NCBI RefSeq assembly: GCF_025153455.1
Contig: NZ_JANZNT010000002.1
Coordinates: 186,001-250,000 of the forward strand
Direction of reading: 5' to 3'
Origin: Sphingomonas sp. BGYR3
GTDB taxonomy: Bacteria; Pseudomonadota; Alphaproteobacteria; Sphingomonadales; Sphingomonadaceae
Length of the DNA: 64,000 bases
A model generated the notes under the pieces. The model worked only from the letters and a program-made list of their open reading frames with translations, had not been told where the DNA came from and did not search any database. Positions 34,806 through 43,685 of the stretch are shown here, piece by piece; position 1 is the stretch's first letter; every line of letters begins with the position of its first letter. A program made the position numbers and the translations under genes.

Positions 34806-36413
34806 ATGGCCGATACCGTCACCAGTGACGACATGACACCGCGTGAGCCGAGCGCGAAGGAGATCCGCACGGTCATCACCGCGTCCTCGCTGGGCACCGC
34901 GTTCGAATGGTATGACTTCTTCATCTATGGCACGCTGGCCGCGTCCGGCATCATCGGCCGCACCTTTTTCCCCGGCGGGAACGAGGTGCTGCAGACGCTG
35001 CTCGCCTGGGCCGGATTTGCCGTCGGGTTCGGGTTCCGGCCGCTGGGCGCGGTCCTGTTCGGATTTCTGGGCGACAAGCTGGGCCGCAAATACACGTTTC
35101 TGGTGACGATCACGCTGATGGGCATTGCCACGGCGGGCGTCGGGCTGGTCCCCAGCTATGCCGCGATCGGGGTTGCTGCGCCGGTCATCATCATCCTGTT
35201 GCGCATCGCACAGGGGCTGGCGCTGGGCGGGGAATATGGCGGGGCCGCCATCTATGTCGCCGAACATTCGCCGCCGGGCAAAAGCGGCTATCACACCAGC
35301 TTCATTCAGGCATCGGTGGCGGGCGGTTTCATCCTGAGCCTTATTGTCGTGCTGGGGTTCAAATCGTCGATGAGCGCCGAGGTGTGGAATGACTGGGGCT
35401 GGCGCGCGCCGTTCCTGTTTTCGCTGCTGCTGCTGGCGATTTCGCTGTGGATGCGGGTGAAGCTGTCGGAAAGCCCGGTGTTCAAGGCGATGAAGGCGGC
35501 GGGCCAGACGGCAAAGAACCCGTTCATCGAAAGCTTTACCTATCCCGGCAACTGGAAGCGGCTGTTCGTCGCGCTGTTCGGCATTGCCGCCGGGCTGACC
35601 GTAATCTGGTACACCGCGATGTTCAGCGTATTGAGCTTCCTGCAGGGACCGATGCGGGTGGATGAGACGACGGCGCAGCTGATCGTCGGCGCGGGCGCGC
35701 TGTGCGGCCTGTTCTGGTTCATCTTTTTCGGCCGCCTGTCTGATCGGGTGGGGCGAAAGGCGCCGATCGTCACCGGTTATGCCGCCACGCTGATCCTGTT
35801 GTTCCCGATTTTCTGGACAATCGGCCATGCCGCCAATCCCGGCCTTGCCTATGCCGCCGACCGCGCGCCGGTGGTGGTGACGGGTCCGGCATGCGGGTTC
35901 GACCCGTTTGCAGCGACACAGAAGGATGCGTGCGGCCGCATCCTCGACCATCTGTCGAAACGGGGGGTCAGCTACACCACGGTGCGGGCACCGGCCGTGA
36001 CGATGGCGGTGGGCGGTATTCCCGTCGGATCGCTGGAGCCGGCCGCGATCGACGCGGCGCTGGAACATGCCGGATACCGGCTGGACCGGGTGGTGCCGTC
36101 GCCGCGCAATATCGGCATCATCCTGATCGCAATCCTGGCGCTGTCCATGCTGGCCGGGGCGACGTTCGGCCCGGTCGCGGCCCTGTTGTCAGAGATGTTT
36201 CCGCCGCGCATCCGATATTCGTCCATGTCGATCCCCTATCATATCGGCACGGGGTATTTCGGCGGATTCCTGCCGTTTATCAGCGCGTACATGGTTGCCC
36301 GGTCGGGCAATCCCTATGCCGGGTTGTGGTACACCATCGCCGTCGTGGCGATGGCACTGCTCGTCTCGCTCTGGGGCCTGAAAAGCGGTCGACCGGAGCC
36401 GCTGAAGGATTGA
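34806..36413 (+). CDS. MFS transporter, metabolite:H+ symporter (MHS) family
   Basis: 535 residues, 12 TM. MHS markers: ASSLGTAFEWYDFFIYG in TM1 and the TM2-3 loop motif GDKLGRKY, then RIAQGLALGGEYGGAAIYVAEH. An unusual hydrophilic insertion of about 87 residues (345-431) lies between TM9 and TM10, on the periplasmic side, and holds two Cys. Substrate is probably a mono- or dicarboxylate. GGGGGAG four bases upstream fixes ATG 34806; a longer frame upstream has no homology. Confidence 0.85.
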   Translation: MADTVTSDDMTPREPSAKEIRTVITASSLGTAFEWYDFFIYGTLAASGIIGRTFFPGGNEVLQTLLAWAGFAVGFGFRPLGAVLFGFLGDKLGRKYTFLVTITLMGIATAGVGLVPSYAAIGVAAPVIIILLRIAQGLALGGEYGGAAIYVAEHSPPGKSGYHTSFIQASVAGGFILSLIVVLGFKSSMSAEVWNDWGWRAPFLFSLLLLAISLWMRVKLSESPVFKAMKAAGQTAKNPFIESFTYPGNWKRLFVALFGIAAGLTVIWYTAMFSVLSFLQGPMRVDETTAQLIVGAGALCGLFWFIFFGRLSDRVGRKAPIVTGYAATLILLFPIFWTIGHAANPGLAYAADRAPVVVTGPACGFDPFAATQKDACGRILDHLSKRGVSYTTVRAPAVTMAVGGIPVGSLEPAAIDAALEHAGYRLDRVVPSPRNIGIILIAILALSMLAGATFGPVAALLSEMFPPRIRYSSMSIPYHIGTGYFGGFLPFISAYMVARSGNPYAGLWYTIAVVAMALLVSLWGLKSGRPEPLKD

Positions 36414-36447
36414 GCGCGGCGGCAAAGCGGGATAGCGCCGCGCGGGC

Positions 36448-37500
36448 ATGACCATCGAACCGCCCCCGCCGCCGCTGCGCCTGATCCTGGACAGCGATGC
36501 CCTGGCCGCCAACTGGCGGGCCCTGGCGGCGCGGCATCCGGCTGCGGCCTGCGGCGCAGCGGTCAAGGCGGACGGCTATGGCCTCGGCGCGCGCGAGGTG
36601 GTGCGCCGCCTGACCGCTGCCGGATGCCGCGATTTCTTTGTCGCCACCTGGGCCGAGGCGCTGGCGATCGCCGACCTGGCCCCCTCGGTCGCGGTGCTGC
36701 ACGGGGTCCGGTCGGCGGACATGGCAGTGGCTGCAGCGGCTCCTGCCCATCTGCGGCCCGTGCTGAACAGCGCCGAACAGGTCGCCCGTTGGCGGCAGGG
36801 CGGCGGGGGCCGGCCATGCGACCTGATGGTCGATACCGGTATGAACCGGCTGGGCGTGGCGGCGGGCGATGCGGCCGCGCTGGCCGAGGGGCTGGCGCTG
36901 GACACGCTGATGAGCCACCTGGCCTGTGCCGACGAGGTGCATCCGCTGAACCAGCGTCAGCTGGATGCGATGACCGGGTTGCGCAGCGCGGTGGCGGCCC
37001 GCCGCTACAGCCTGGCGAACAGCGCGGGCATCTTCCTTGGCCCCGACTATGGCTTCGATCTGACGCGGCCCGGCCTGTCGCTGTATGGCGGCATACCGGG
37101 CGAGCAGGCGGCGGCGGTCATCCGCCCCGTCGCCCGGCTGGAGGCAGAGGTGCTGCAGATCCGCCGGATCGGGGCGGGGGAAAGCGTCGGGTACAACGCC
37201 ACCTTTACCGCGCCCGCGCCGATGCGTCTGGCGACGCTGAACATCGGCTATGCCGATGGCTATGGCCGCGGCTTTTCCGGCGTCGGAGCGGCGGTTGGGC
37301 CTGACGGACGGCGGCTGGCGGTGCTGGGCCGGGTGTCGATGGACCTGTTGATCGTCGATGTCACCGATGCCGGCGACGTGGGCGAGGGCGACTGGCTGGC
37401 GGTCGAGTACGACTTGGTCAGCGCGGCGGCGGCATCGGGCCGGTCGCAATATGAGCTGCTGACCGGGCTGGGTCAGCGCATGGCGCGCCACTGGCGCTGA
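36448..37500 (+). CDS. alr: Alanine racemase
   Basis: 350-aa PLP enzyme making D-alanine for peptidoglycan. PLP lysine is Lys40 (GAAVKADGYGLG). The opposing catalytic Tyr lies in GESVGYNATFTAP (about 249). Other fold markers are DTGMNRLGV, LMSHLACADE, NSAGIFLG, RPGLSLYGG, IGYADGYGR and the C-terminal GRVSMDLLIVDVTD. Length is typical. It lies 34 bp after the MHS transporter and may be co-transcribed. Confidence 0.94.
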   Translation: MTIEPPPPPLRLILDSDALAANWRALAARHPAAACGAAVKADGYGLGAREVVRRLTAAGCRDFFVATWAEALAIADLAPSVAVLHGVRSADMAVAAAAPAHLRPVLNSAEQVARWRQGGGGRPCDLMVDTGMNRLGVAAGDAAALAEGLALDTLMSHLACADEVHPLNQRQLDAMTGLRSAVAARRYSLANSAGIFLGPDYGFDLTRPGLSLYGGIPGEQAAAVIRPVARLEAEVLQIRRIGAGESVGYNATFTAPAPMRLATLNIGYADGYGRGFSGVGAAVGPDGRRLAVLGRVSMDLLIVDVTDAGDVGEGDWLAVEYDLVSAAAASGRSQYELLTGLGQRMARHWR

Positions 37501-37578
37501 TTTTCATCGCCGATGGACATGTTCGGTTCATCGGATTTGCGATACAGTTCGGCATGATTTGACGAGGGAGTTTCACCC

Positions 37579-37989
37579 ATGTCCCGCCGAATGACATTGA
37601 TAGCCGCCCTGCCGCTGGCGCTGACCGCCGCCACGCTGCCCGCCGAGGACAAGCCCACGGGCGAGGCCGCGCTGGCCAAGGCCGTCGAGGGGCGCGAGGC
37701 TGGCAAGCCGATCAGCTGTGTGTCGATGTCTCAGCTGCGCGGATCGGATTCGATCCGCGGCACCGCCATCGTCTATCGCTCTGCCGGGTCGACGCTGTAC
37801 GTCAACCGGCCCAAGGGCGGATCGTCGGAGCAGCTGGACCGCGATACGATCCTGGTCACGCAAACGCCCAATGGCCAGCTTTGCCGCAACGATGTCGTCA
37901 ACCTGGTCGACCGGATGACGGGGTTTCAGCGCGGTTTCGTGATCCTGGGCGATTTCGTGCCGTACAAGCGGGTGCCCAAGGCGAGCTGA
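37579..37989 (+). CDS. Secreted protein of unknown function
   Basis: 136 residues with a signal peptide (MSRRMTLIAALPLALTAATL). The mature part has two Cys (SCVSMSQ and QLCRNDVV) likely to form a disulfide, and the segment IRGTAIVYRSAGSTLYVNRP, seen in similar sphingomonad secreted proteins of unknown role. GAGGGAG upstream supports the start. Convergent with the SleB-type hydrolase. Confidence 0.72.
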   Translation: MSRRMTLIAALPLALTAATLPAEDKPTGEAALAKAVEGREAGKPISCVSMSQLRGSDSIRGTAIVYRSAGSTLYVNRPKGGSSEQLDRDTILVTQTPNGQLCRNDVVNLVDRMTGFQRGFVILGDFVPYKRVPKAS

Positions 37990-38020
37990 TCCCCGAGCTG
38001 ATTCGCCGCGAGGACGCGGT

Positions 38021-39100
38021 TCAGCGGATCGGCTTTCCGCTGTCGCGCCAGCGGGGCAGGATCTGATCATCCGCCGGGGGCGGCGCGGTCGCCGGGCTGG
38101 CTAACGGGGCGGGCGCGCCGATCGCACTGCCCGATTGCGACCAGCGCGGCTGTATCCCCTGAAGATCCGCAGCGGGCGGCGGGGCGGGCGGTGCCACCGC
38201 GGTCGTGGCGGCCGGCGCAGTGGCGGGTGCCGGAGTTGCCAGCGGGGCGACACTGAGGTCCGCCATCACGGTCAGTGCCACCGGCCGATGCGGCCCCGGC
38301 ACCGGTTCGCCGCCGGCATAGCTGCTTCGGAAAGCACCGGGCGTGCCCCAATACCCCTTCCACCGATGAAAGAAGTGCGCGCCGAACACGCCGGTCATCA
38401 CCAGACTGCTCGCCCAATAGGGTTTGACGGCATAGGTGTGGTAATGCGTGGCGTGGCCGACCGCCGCCATGACATGGCCGTCCAGTGCCCGCTGTGCCGT
38501 GCGGCGGGCGCGGTCCCATGCCGATGCGACCGGGCGGCGCGCCATGGCCCCGTCGCAGGCAAAGCTGAACTGGCATCCGGCGCGTTCCGACCCCTGATAC
38601 ACCACGCCGCACACCGTGTTCGGAAAGGCGGGATGGCGCACCCGGTTCAGGATCACCTGAGCCACGGCGGCCTGTCCGTCGGCGGGTTCGTTCGCCGCCT
38701 CGTAATAGATGGCGGTGGTCAGGCATTGCAGCGCGCGGGCCCGGTCGGATTCGCTGCCCGTCAGGATGAAGGGCGGGGCGGGCCGCACGGTGCCGTCGCC
38801 GGCCAATGCGGCGAGCGCGCCCGGATCCTGTGCCGGAATGGGCAGATCGGGCAGGGCGATGGTGCCGGTGACGCCGGGGGCGATCGCATCGCCATCCTCG
38901 ATCGACAAGAGCAGCGCCGCGCCGGGAAAATGATCGTCCGCCTCATACCCGCTGGGCAGGCGTTCGGGCGGGGCGGGCGGCGTCGCCTGCTTCATCGAAA
39001 CATAGCCGGCATGGCCCGAAAACCCGGCGCCGATCATCGACACCAGGATCGCGGCCAGCACGCCGCGCGATTGCAGGACAGGCCAACGCCGCTGGATCAC
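38021..39100 (-). CDS. Cell wall hydrolase with SleB-type domain
   Basis: 359 residues. An N-terminal TM/signal anchor (about 13-32) is followed by a SleB/Hydrolase_2 domain (about 125-230): CLTTAIYYEAANEPADGQAAVAQVILNRVRHPAFP, VVYQ, GCQFSFACDG. The catalytic Glu is the one in IYYEA. The C-terminal 110 residues are Pro/Ala-rich and probably disordered. Acts on peptidoglycan in the periplasm, likely a lytic transglycosylase-like activity, as in spore SleB; here it serves wall remodelling in a non-spore-former. Confidence 0.88.
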   Translation of the reverse strand: MIQRRWPVLQSRGVLAAILVSMIGAGFSGHAGYVSMKQATPPAPPERLPSGYEADDHFPGAALLLSIEDGDAIAPGVTGTIALPDLPIPAQDPGALAALAGDGTVRPAPPFILTGSESDRARALQCLTTAIYYEAANEPADGQAAVAQVILNRVRHPAFPNTVCGVVYQGSERAGCQFSFACDGAMARRPVASAWDRARRTAQRALDGHVMAAVGHATHYHTYAVKPYWASSLVMTGVFGAHFFHRWKGYWGTPGAFRSSYAGGEPVPGPHRPVALTVMADLSVAPLATPAPATAPAATTAVAPPAPPPAADLQGIQPRWSQSGSAIGAPAPLASPATAPPPADDQILPRWRDSGKPIR

Positions 39101-39263
39101 GGCCCCCTGATACCGGATGCAGGTTGCGCTTTCCCTACCCGATTTTCGCCTGTCCCACGCTGTTACAGCTTATGGTTAAGGCAAGGATTGCGATGCGGGG
39201 CGACACCGTGCCATCGCTGCCAGCGGGCTTGACCCGCCCTGCCGCGCCCGCGATCAACAGGGC

Positions 39264-40697
39264 ATGGACGCCCCCGCCGCATTGCCGCCCCGCCGCCGCG
39301 TTTCGACCCGTATCAGCGCGCTCTATGGCGCGGGCGCGGTCGCCTATGGCGTCAAGGATTTCTGTTTCTCCACCTTCCTGCTGCTGTTCTACAATCAGGT
39401 GCTGGGCCTGTCGGCGGCGCAGGTGGGGCTGGTAATCGGCGGCGCGCTGATCATCGATGCCTTTGTCGATCCGGCAGTGGGGTTCCTGTCCGATCGCACG
39501 CGCAGCCGCTGGGGGCGGCGGCATCCATGGATGTATGGCGCCGCGCTGCCGATCGGGCTGGGCTGGCTGCTCCTGTGGAATCCGCCGGAATGGAGCGCCG
39601 GTGCGCTGCTCGGCTGGCTGTTCGTCATGGCCGTGCTCGTCCGTTCCGCCGTGTCGGCCTATGAAGTGCCCAGCCAGGCGCTCAGCCCGGAACTGACCTC
39701 CGATTATGACGACCGCACCCGCATCATGGCCTATCGCTATGTGTTCGGCTGGGGCGGCGGACTGGGGATGCTGATCCTGACCTATGGCGTGTTCCTGAGC
39801 GGGCCGGAGGGGGTGCTGGACCGGGCGGGCTATGTCGGATTTTCCGTTGCCGGGGCCGCGCTGATCGTCGGCGCGATCCTGATTTCCGCGCTGGGCACGC
39901 ACCGGGAAATCGCCCGGTTGCCCAAGCCGCCGATCGTGCGCCAGTCACTGGCCGGATATCTGCGCGAAATGGGGGACAGCCTGAACAACCGGGCGTTTCT
40001 GATCCTGATGGCGGGGGGCCTGTTCTATTTCGTGGCGCAGGGGGTCAGTTTCGGCCTGTCCAATTACCTGTATGTCCATGTGTGGCGCATGGCGGGCAGC
40101 GATTTCACCTGGCTGGGGCTGGTCCTGTTGGCCGGCGCGGTCGCCGCGTTCGCGGTTGCGCCCCGGCTGGGGCGGGCGCTGGGCAAGCCCAAGGCGGCGA
40201 TGCTGATGCTGATCGGGGCGGCGGTGCTGAACGGCACACCCTATTGGTTGCGGCTTGCCGGGATGTTTCCCGAACCGGGCGATGCGGCGATGATGCCGAC
40301 GCTGTACCTGTTCTATTTCATCAACGGCGCGTGCGGGGTCAGTTCGACCATCCTGCTGGCATCGATGCTGGCCGATGTGGTCGAACATTCCGAAGCGCGC
40401 ACCGGCCGCCGGTCCGAAGGGCTGTTCTTTGCCGGGCTGTTCTTCATTCAGAAATGCACCAGCGGGATCGGCATTGCGCTGGTCGGGGCGATCCTGTCCG
40501 GGATCGCGTTTCCCACCGGGGCCGCGCCGGGCACGGTGCCGGTGCCGGTCATTGACCAGCTGACCATCGCCTTTGCCGCCATCTACCTTGGCCTGGGGGT
40601 GACGGGGGCGCTGTGCTATCGCGCATTTCCGTTCGGGCGGAAGGAGCATGACGACCGCATCGCCCTGCTGGCGCAGGCGATGCCGCCACAAGGATGA
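39264..40697 (+). CDS. GPH-family sugar:cation symporter (MFS)
   Basis: 477 residues, 12 TM. Glycoside-pentoside-hexuronide (MelB-like) signatures: YGAGAVAYGVKDFCFSTFLLLFYNQVLG, DAFVDPAVGFLSDRTRSRWGRRHPWM, and ADVVEHSEARTGRRSEGLFF. The Asp residues in TM2 that coordinate the cation are present. Imports a glycoside using H+ or Na+. The last four bases (ATGA) begin the TonB-like gene, so the two are translated as a pair. Confidence 0.87.
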   Translation: MDAPAALPPRRRVSTRISALYGAGAVAYGVKDFCFSTFLLLFYNQVLGLSAAQVGLVIGGALIIDAFVDPAVGFLSDRTRSRWGRRHPWMYGAALPIGLGWLLLWNPPEWSAGALLGWLFVMAVLVRSAVSAYEVPSQALSPELTSDYDDRTRIMAYRYVFGWGGGLGMLILTYGVFLSGPEGVLDRAGYVGFSVAGAALIVGAILISALGTHREIARLPKPPIVRQSLAGYLREMGDSLNNRAFLILMAGGLFYFVAQGVSFGLSNYLYVHVWRMAGSDFTWLGLVLLAGAVAAFAVAPRLGRALGKPKAAMLMLIGAAVLNGTPYWLRLAGMFPEPGDAAMMPTLYLFYFINGACGVSSTILLASMLADVVEHSEARTGRRSEGLFFAGLFFIQKCTSGIGIALVGAILSGIAFPTGAAPGTVPVPVIDQLTIAFAAIYLGLGVTGALCYRAFPFGRKEHDDRIALLAQAMPPQG

Positions 40698-41431
40698 CGC
40701 CGATGCGGCCCCGGCGGGAACGGTGGATCGCGCTGGCGGGATCGGCAGCGGCGGTCGGCGGGATCATCGCGGTGCTGCTGATCGGACTGAGCGTGACGAC
40801 GGGCGTTCGGATCGATTCGGCGCTGGATGTTTTCGACATCAGCGTGCCGCCGCCGCCCCCGCCGCCGCCCGAACCGGTCCCAAAGCCGGCGGCGAGCGAG
40901 CGGGAAGCCGGCGCGGCTGCTCCCCCGGCACTGAAGGCGCGGCCAAAGCCAGTAACGGCACCGCCGGTTCCGCCGCGCAAGCCGCCGCCGCTGGCCGCCC
41001 CGCCGGTTGCGGCCGATGGCACAGCGGCGCGGGCCGGGGCCAGCGAGCGGCCGGGACCGGGCACCGGGGCGGGCGGGGTCGGTAGCGGCCTTGGTAGTGG
41101 CGGCGCGGGGGATGGCACGGGCGGCGGCGCGGCGCGGGCAAAGCGGGTGAGGGGGAGCATCAGCAACCGGGATTATCCCCCCAGCGCCTATCGCGCAGGT
41201 GCGGGCGGGCGGGTGATCGTGACGTTAACTGTCGCGGCGGACGGACGGGTCACCGGATGCCTGATCGCGCGATCCAGCGGCAATGCCGCGCTGGACGAGG
41301 CGACCTGTTCACTGGCGCGCAAGCGGTTCCGCTATACCCCGGCACGCGATGCGTCAGGCAAGCCGGTGGAAAGTCAGGCGGGATACCGGCAGGACTGGTG
41401 GCTGGAAGGTCAGGCGCCGCCTGCACCCTGA
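40694..41431 (+). CDS. TonB-like energy transducer
   Basis: 245 residues. One N-terminal TM (about 13-35), a Pro-rich spacer beginning SVPPPPPPPPEPVPKP, a Gly-rich segment (about 113-145), and a C-terminal TonB domain with YPPSAYRAGAGGRVIVTLTV and GCLIARSSGNAALDEATC. TonB proteins pass the proton-motive force to outer-membrane receptors. Coupling with a GPH importer suggests a dedicated sugar-uptake chain across both membranes; no TonB-dependent receptor lies in the window. Confidence 0.85.
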   Translation: MTPMRPRRERWIALAGSAAAVGGIIAVLLIGLSVTTGVRIDSALDVFDISVPPPPPPPPEPVPKPAASEREAGAAAPPALKARPKPVTAPPVPPRKPPPLAAPPVAADGTAARAGASERPGPGTGAGGVGSGLGSGGAGDGTGGGAARAKRVRGSISNRDYPPSAYRAGAGGRVIVTLTVAADGRVTGCLIARSSGNAALDEATCSLARKRFRYTPARDASGKPVESQAGYRQDWWLEGQAPPAP

Positions 41432-41462
41432 CCCTGCCACGGGGCCACCGCACAAAAGAAAA

Positions 41463-41492
41463 GGGGCGGCGGAACCCGTGTTCCACCGCCCC
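41463..41492 (-). terminator. Intrinsic terminator of the first Flp pilin gene
   Basis: GGGGCGGCGGAAC (41463-41475) and GTTCCACCGCCCC (41480-41492) pair with one mismatch around CCGT. On the minus strand the stem is followed by TTTTCTTTT. It is 27 bp after the pilin stop and 32 bp after the TonB-like stop, so it may serve both convergent units. Confidence 0.78.
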
Positions 41493-41518
41493 CGTCCTTA
41501 ACCGATCGGTTGAACCGA

Positions 41519-41689
41519 TTAGTTGGCAGCAGCCATCGTGCTGGACACGTTGTTGAACGTGGTCTTCAGCTCGTTGCCCAGGCCCTGCATCGCGGCGATC
41601 GCGGCAACCGCGATCAGAGCGGCGATCAGGCCGTATTCAATGGCGGTGGCGGCCTTCTTGTTCTTCAGGAACGTGCGAATCTTCATCAT
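41519..41689 (-). CDS. Flp/Fap-type pilin 1
   Basis: 56-residue major-type Flp prepilin. The class III leader MMKIRTFLKNKKA precedes the processing and hydrophobic region ATAIEYGLIAALIAVAAIAAM; the Glu and Tyr of the E-Y motif are conserved. The residue before the cleavage site is Ala rather than the textbook Gly. GGAGATCGG upstream of the ATG-ATG pair at 41689-41684 sets the start. Probable substrate of CpaA and the Tad machine. A CtrA-like box lies about 90-105 bp upstream. Confidence 0.92.
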   Translation of the reverse strand: MMKIRTFLKNKKAATAIEYGLIAALIAVAAIAAMQGLGNELKTTFNNVSSTMAAAN

Positions 41690-41778
41690 ATCCGATCTCC
41701 AAGGGTTGAAAACGTCTTCAATTACCCGGCTTTCCCGGGTTTGCCCCCGGATCAGCCCGTCCATGTAAGCGGTGCAGG

Positions 41779-41794
41779 GTTGACAAATATTTAA
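41779..41794 (-). promoter_or_regulatory. CtrA-like box upstream of Flp pilin 1
   Basis: On the minus strand it reads TTAA-ATATTTG-TCAAC, one mismatch from TTAA-N7-TTAAC. It lies 90-105 bp upstream of the pilin ATG, a plausible promoter distance. CtrA activates pilA in Caulobacter, which supports the idea, but binding is untested. Confidence 0.45.
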
Positions 41795-41821
41795 GCCGCC
41801 ACACGTTTTTCGAAGGATGGA

Positions 41822-42007
41822 TCAGCGTGCGCGTTCGACCTTGTTCGCAACATCGTTCCACATCGACGTCGTTTCGCTGGCCAGCGATTGCAGCGCGCCG
41901 ATGATGGCGATCACCACCAGCGATACGATCAGGCCATATTCGATTGCAGTGCCGCCCCGCCGGTTTCTGGCGAAGCGGCGGATCGCTTTGACAAGGTTCG
42001 CAAACAC
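41822..42007 (-). CDS. Flp/Fap-type pilin 2
   Basis: 61-residue Flp prepilin. Leader MFANLVKAIRRFARNRRG, then GTAIEYGLIVSLVVIAIIGAL with the conserved Glu-Tyr and the standard Gly before the cleavage site. The mature tail (QSLASETTSMWNDVANKVERAR) is more polar than pilin 1. The start is GTG (42007-42005) with GGGAGA about seven bases upstream. It precedes pilin 1 by 132 bp on the same strand and may be a minor pilin or an alternative subunit. Confidence 0.9.
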   Translation of the reverse strand: MFANLVKAIRRFARNRRGGTAIEYGLIVSLVVIAIIGALQSLASETTSMWNDVANKVERAR

Positions 42008-42063
42008 CGCAATCTCCCATCCGACGATGCGAAAATTACCAAGATGGGGTTAATGAATTGCTG

Positions 42064-42483
42064 ATGGGCGGACGTGAAAATACCGCGAATTTGCTGATCG
42101 TTACGGCTGCAGCAATGATCGATGCCGATGGCCGCGTGCTGGTGCAGCAACGCCCGCCGGGCAAGCCGATGGCGGGGTTGTGGGAGTTTCCGGGCGGAAA
42201 GGTTGAAGCGGGGGAAACGCCGGAACGGGCGCTGATCCGCGAATTGCACGAGGAACTGGGCGTGACCGTGGATCACAGCTGCCTGGCCCCGGCGGTGTTC
42301 GCCAGCGAGCCGCTGGGCGACCGGCATCTGTTGCTGCTGGTCTATGCGCTGCGCAAATGGTCGGGCGTGCCGGCGGCGCGCCATGCGACTGCGCTGGCGT
42401 GGAAACGGCCCATCGAGCTTCATGCGCTGGAGATGCCACCGGCGGACCGGCCGCTGATCGGCCTGTTGGAACTGCTGATCTGA
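42064..42483 (+). CDS. mutT: Nudix hydrolase, MutT-type 8-oxo-dGTP diphosphatase
   Basis: 139 residues. A complete Nudix box runs from GKVEAGETPERALIRELHEE to LGV, matching GX5EX7REUXEEXGU. WEFPGGK and the N-terminal LIVTAAAMIDADGRVLVQQRP are typical of MutT, which removes oxidised dGTP. ATG 42064 is preferred to a TTG six bases earlier. Divergent from Flp pilin 2 with a 56-bp gap. Confidence 0.9.
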   Translation: MGGRENTANLLIVTAAAMIDADGRVLVQQRPPGKPMAGLWEFPGGKVEAGETPERALIRELHEELGVTVDHSCLAPAVFASEPLGDRHLLLLVYALRKWSGVPAARHATALAWKRPIELHALEMPPADRPLIGLLELLI

Positions 42484-42486
42484 CGG

Positions 42487-43596
42487 TCAGTAAAAGCGGC
42501 TGAGCACCAGTTGCCGTTCGCCGCCATCGCACAGGCCGATCGACAGCGACCTGCCCGGCATTCCCGCAAGGACGGACAGGTCGGCGCGCTGCGCCCCCGC
42601 GCCGTCGATCGAACAGATTGCATCGTCCGCGCGAAAGCCGCTGCGTTCCGCCGGGCTGCCGCGCATGACGTGAAGGACGGTCAGCCGCTCGCCCGTCCGG
42701 CCCAGCAACAGGCCGCTGGTCGAGCGCAGCGGGCTGGTGTCGGGTTCCGTCTGCGCCAGCACCATGCGCCCGGCACCGGGATCGAGCAGCAGGCGGTATC
42801 GCTGCATCAGCCCCGCGCCGATCCGTCCGGTCAGGCCGCGGCTGGCGGTATAGCCGCCCTCCGGCTCGATCCGCGCCTCGATCTGGCGGACGGCCTGTCC
42901 GGCAAGGTCGATGCGGTCGATGATGGCGAGGCCCGTCGCCACGCGCCCGCCCGCGCCCCATCCGATGGTCGTCGACAGGCCGTCATGGCGAAAGCCGCCC
43001 GCCGCCCACGCCGCCTGAGTGAGCGTCAGCGCCGCGCCATCGCCGGTATCCATCAGCACCGCGCCAAGCCGGGTGTCGGCCAGCGCCAGATCGGCGACAT
43101 AACCCGCGCGCAGCGGCGCGATCAGGCCGGGAAAGGTCAGCCGCCCGCTGGGTAGCAGGCGGAACCGCCGGGCAGCAAAATCGAGGTCAAGCGCATGGCG
43201 GCCCAGAATATCGGCGCCCAGGATCATGTGGACCGGCGCGCCATTGCCGCTGGCACTGGCGGGCAGGGGCAGCACGGCCAGCCGTTGACGGGCCAGCGCC
43301 TGCGTGCCGATGACAACGGGCAGCGGCCGGCTCCACCGGATCGGCACGGTGCCGCCAATCGCGTTTGCCCGGCCCGCTGCGCCAAGCGGCAGGCCGATGT
43401 GCGCGGCGAACCGCTGATCGATCACGCTGTGGCTGGCCCCGGTATCGAGCAGCGCAGTGACCGGATGCCCGGCCACGGTCATTTCAAAGGCGATCTGGTT
43501 GCCGGGCGTGCGCTGAAAATCGATCCAGCCGCTGTCCTGCGCACGGGCGGGCGCAATGGCAAGGAACAGCAGGGCAAGGGCAAAGATCAGCCGCAT
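42487..43596 (-). CDS. Retropepsin-like aspartic protease with PDZ domain
   Basis: 369 residues with a signal peptide (MRLIFALALLFLAIAPARAQ). Two retropepsin-type motifs are present: ALLDTGASHSVID (Asp51) and AVLMDTGDGAALT (Asp183). A C-terminal PDZ-like domain (about 290-360; GERLTVLHVMRGSPAERSGF) may bind substrate tails. The protein is therefore a probable periplasmic single-chain aspartic protease. Substrate unknown. It lies 89 bp downstream of cpaF on the same strand. Confidence 0.85.
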   Translation of the reverse strand: MRLIFALALLFLAIAPARAQDSGWIDFQRTPGNQIAFEMTVAGHPVTALLDTGASHSVIDQRFAAHIGLPLGAAGRANAIGGTVPIRWSRPLPVVIGTQALARQRLAVLPLPASASGNGAPVHMILGADILGRHALDLDFAARRFRLLPSGRLTFPGLIAPLRAGYVADLALADTRLGAVLMDTGDGAALTLTQAAWAAGGFRHDGLSTTIGWGAGGRVATGLAIIDRIDLAGQAVRQIEARIEPEGGYTASRGLTGRIGAGLMQRYRLLLDPGAGRMVLAQTEPDTSPLRSTSGLLLGRTGERLTVLHVMRGSPAERSGFRADDAICSIDGAGAQRADLSVLAGMPGRSLSIGLCDGGERQLVLSRFY

Positions 43597-43685
43597 GACC
43601 GGATGCTAGGTCAGGTGACCAGGATCCGCCACCGCTTCCGATGCTGGTTAATGTCCCGTTCTGGGGGCGACCCCATGGGCGGGGA

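Noticed and set aside
43609..43620. GGTCA-GG-TGACC palindrome near the aspartic protease start
   Set aside because: Short and isolated; no regulator or repeated copy supports a function.
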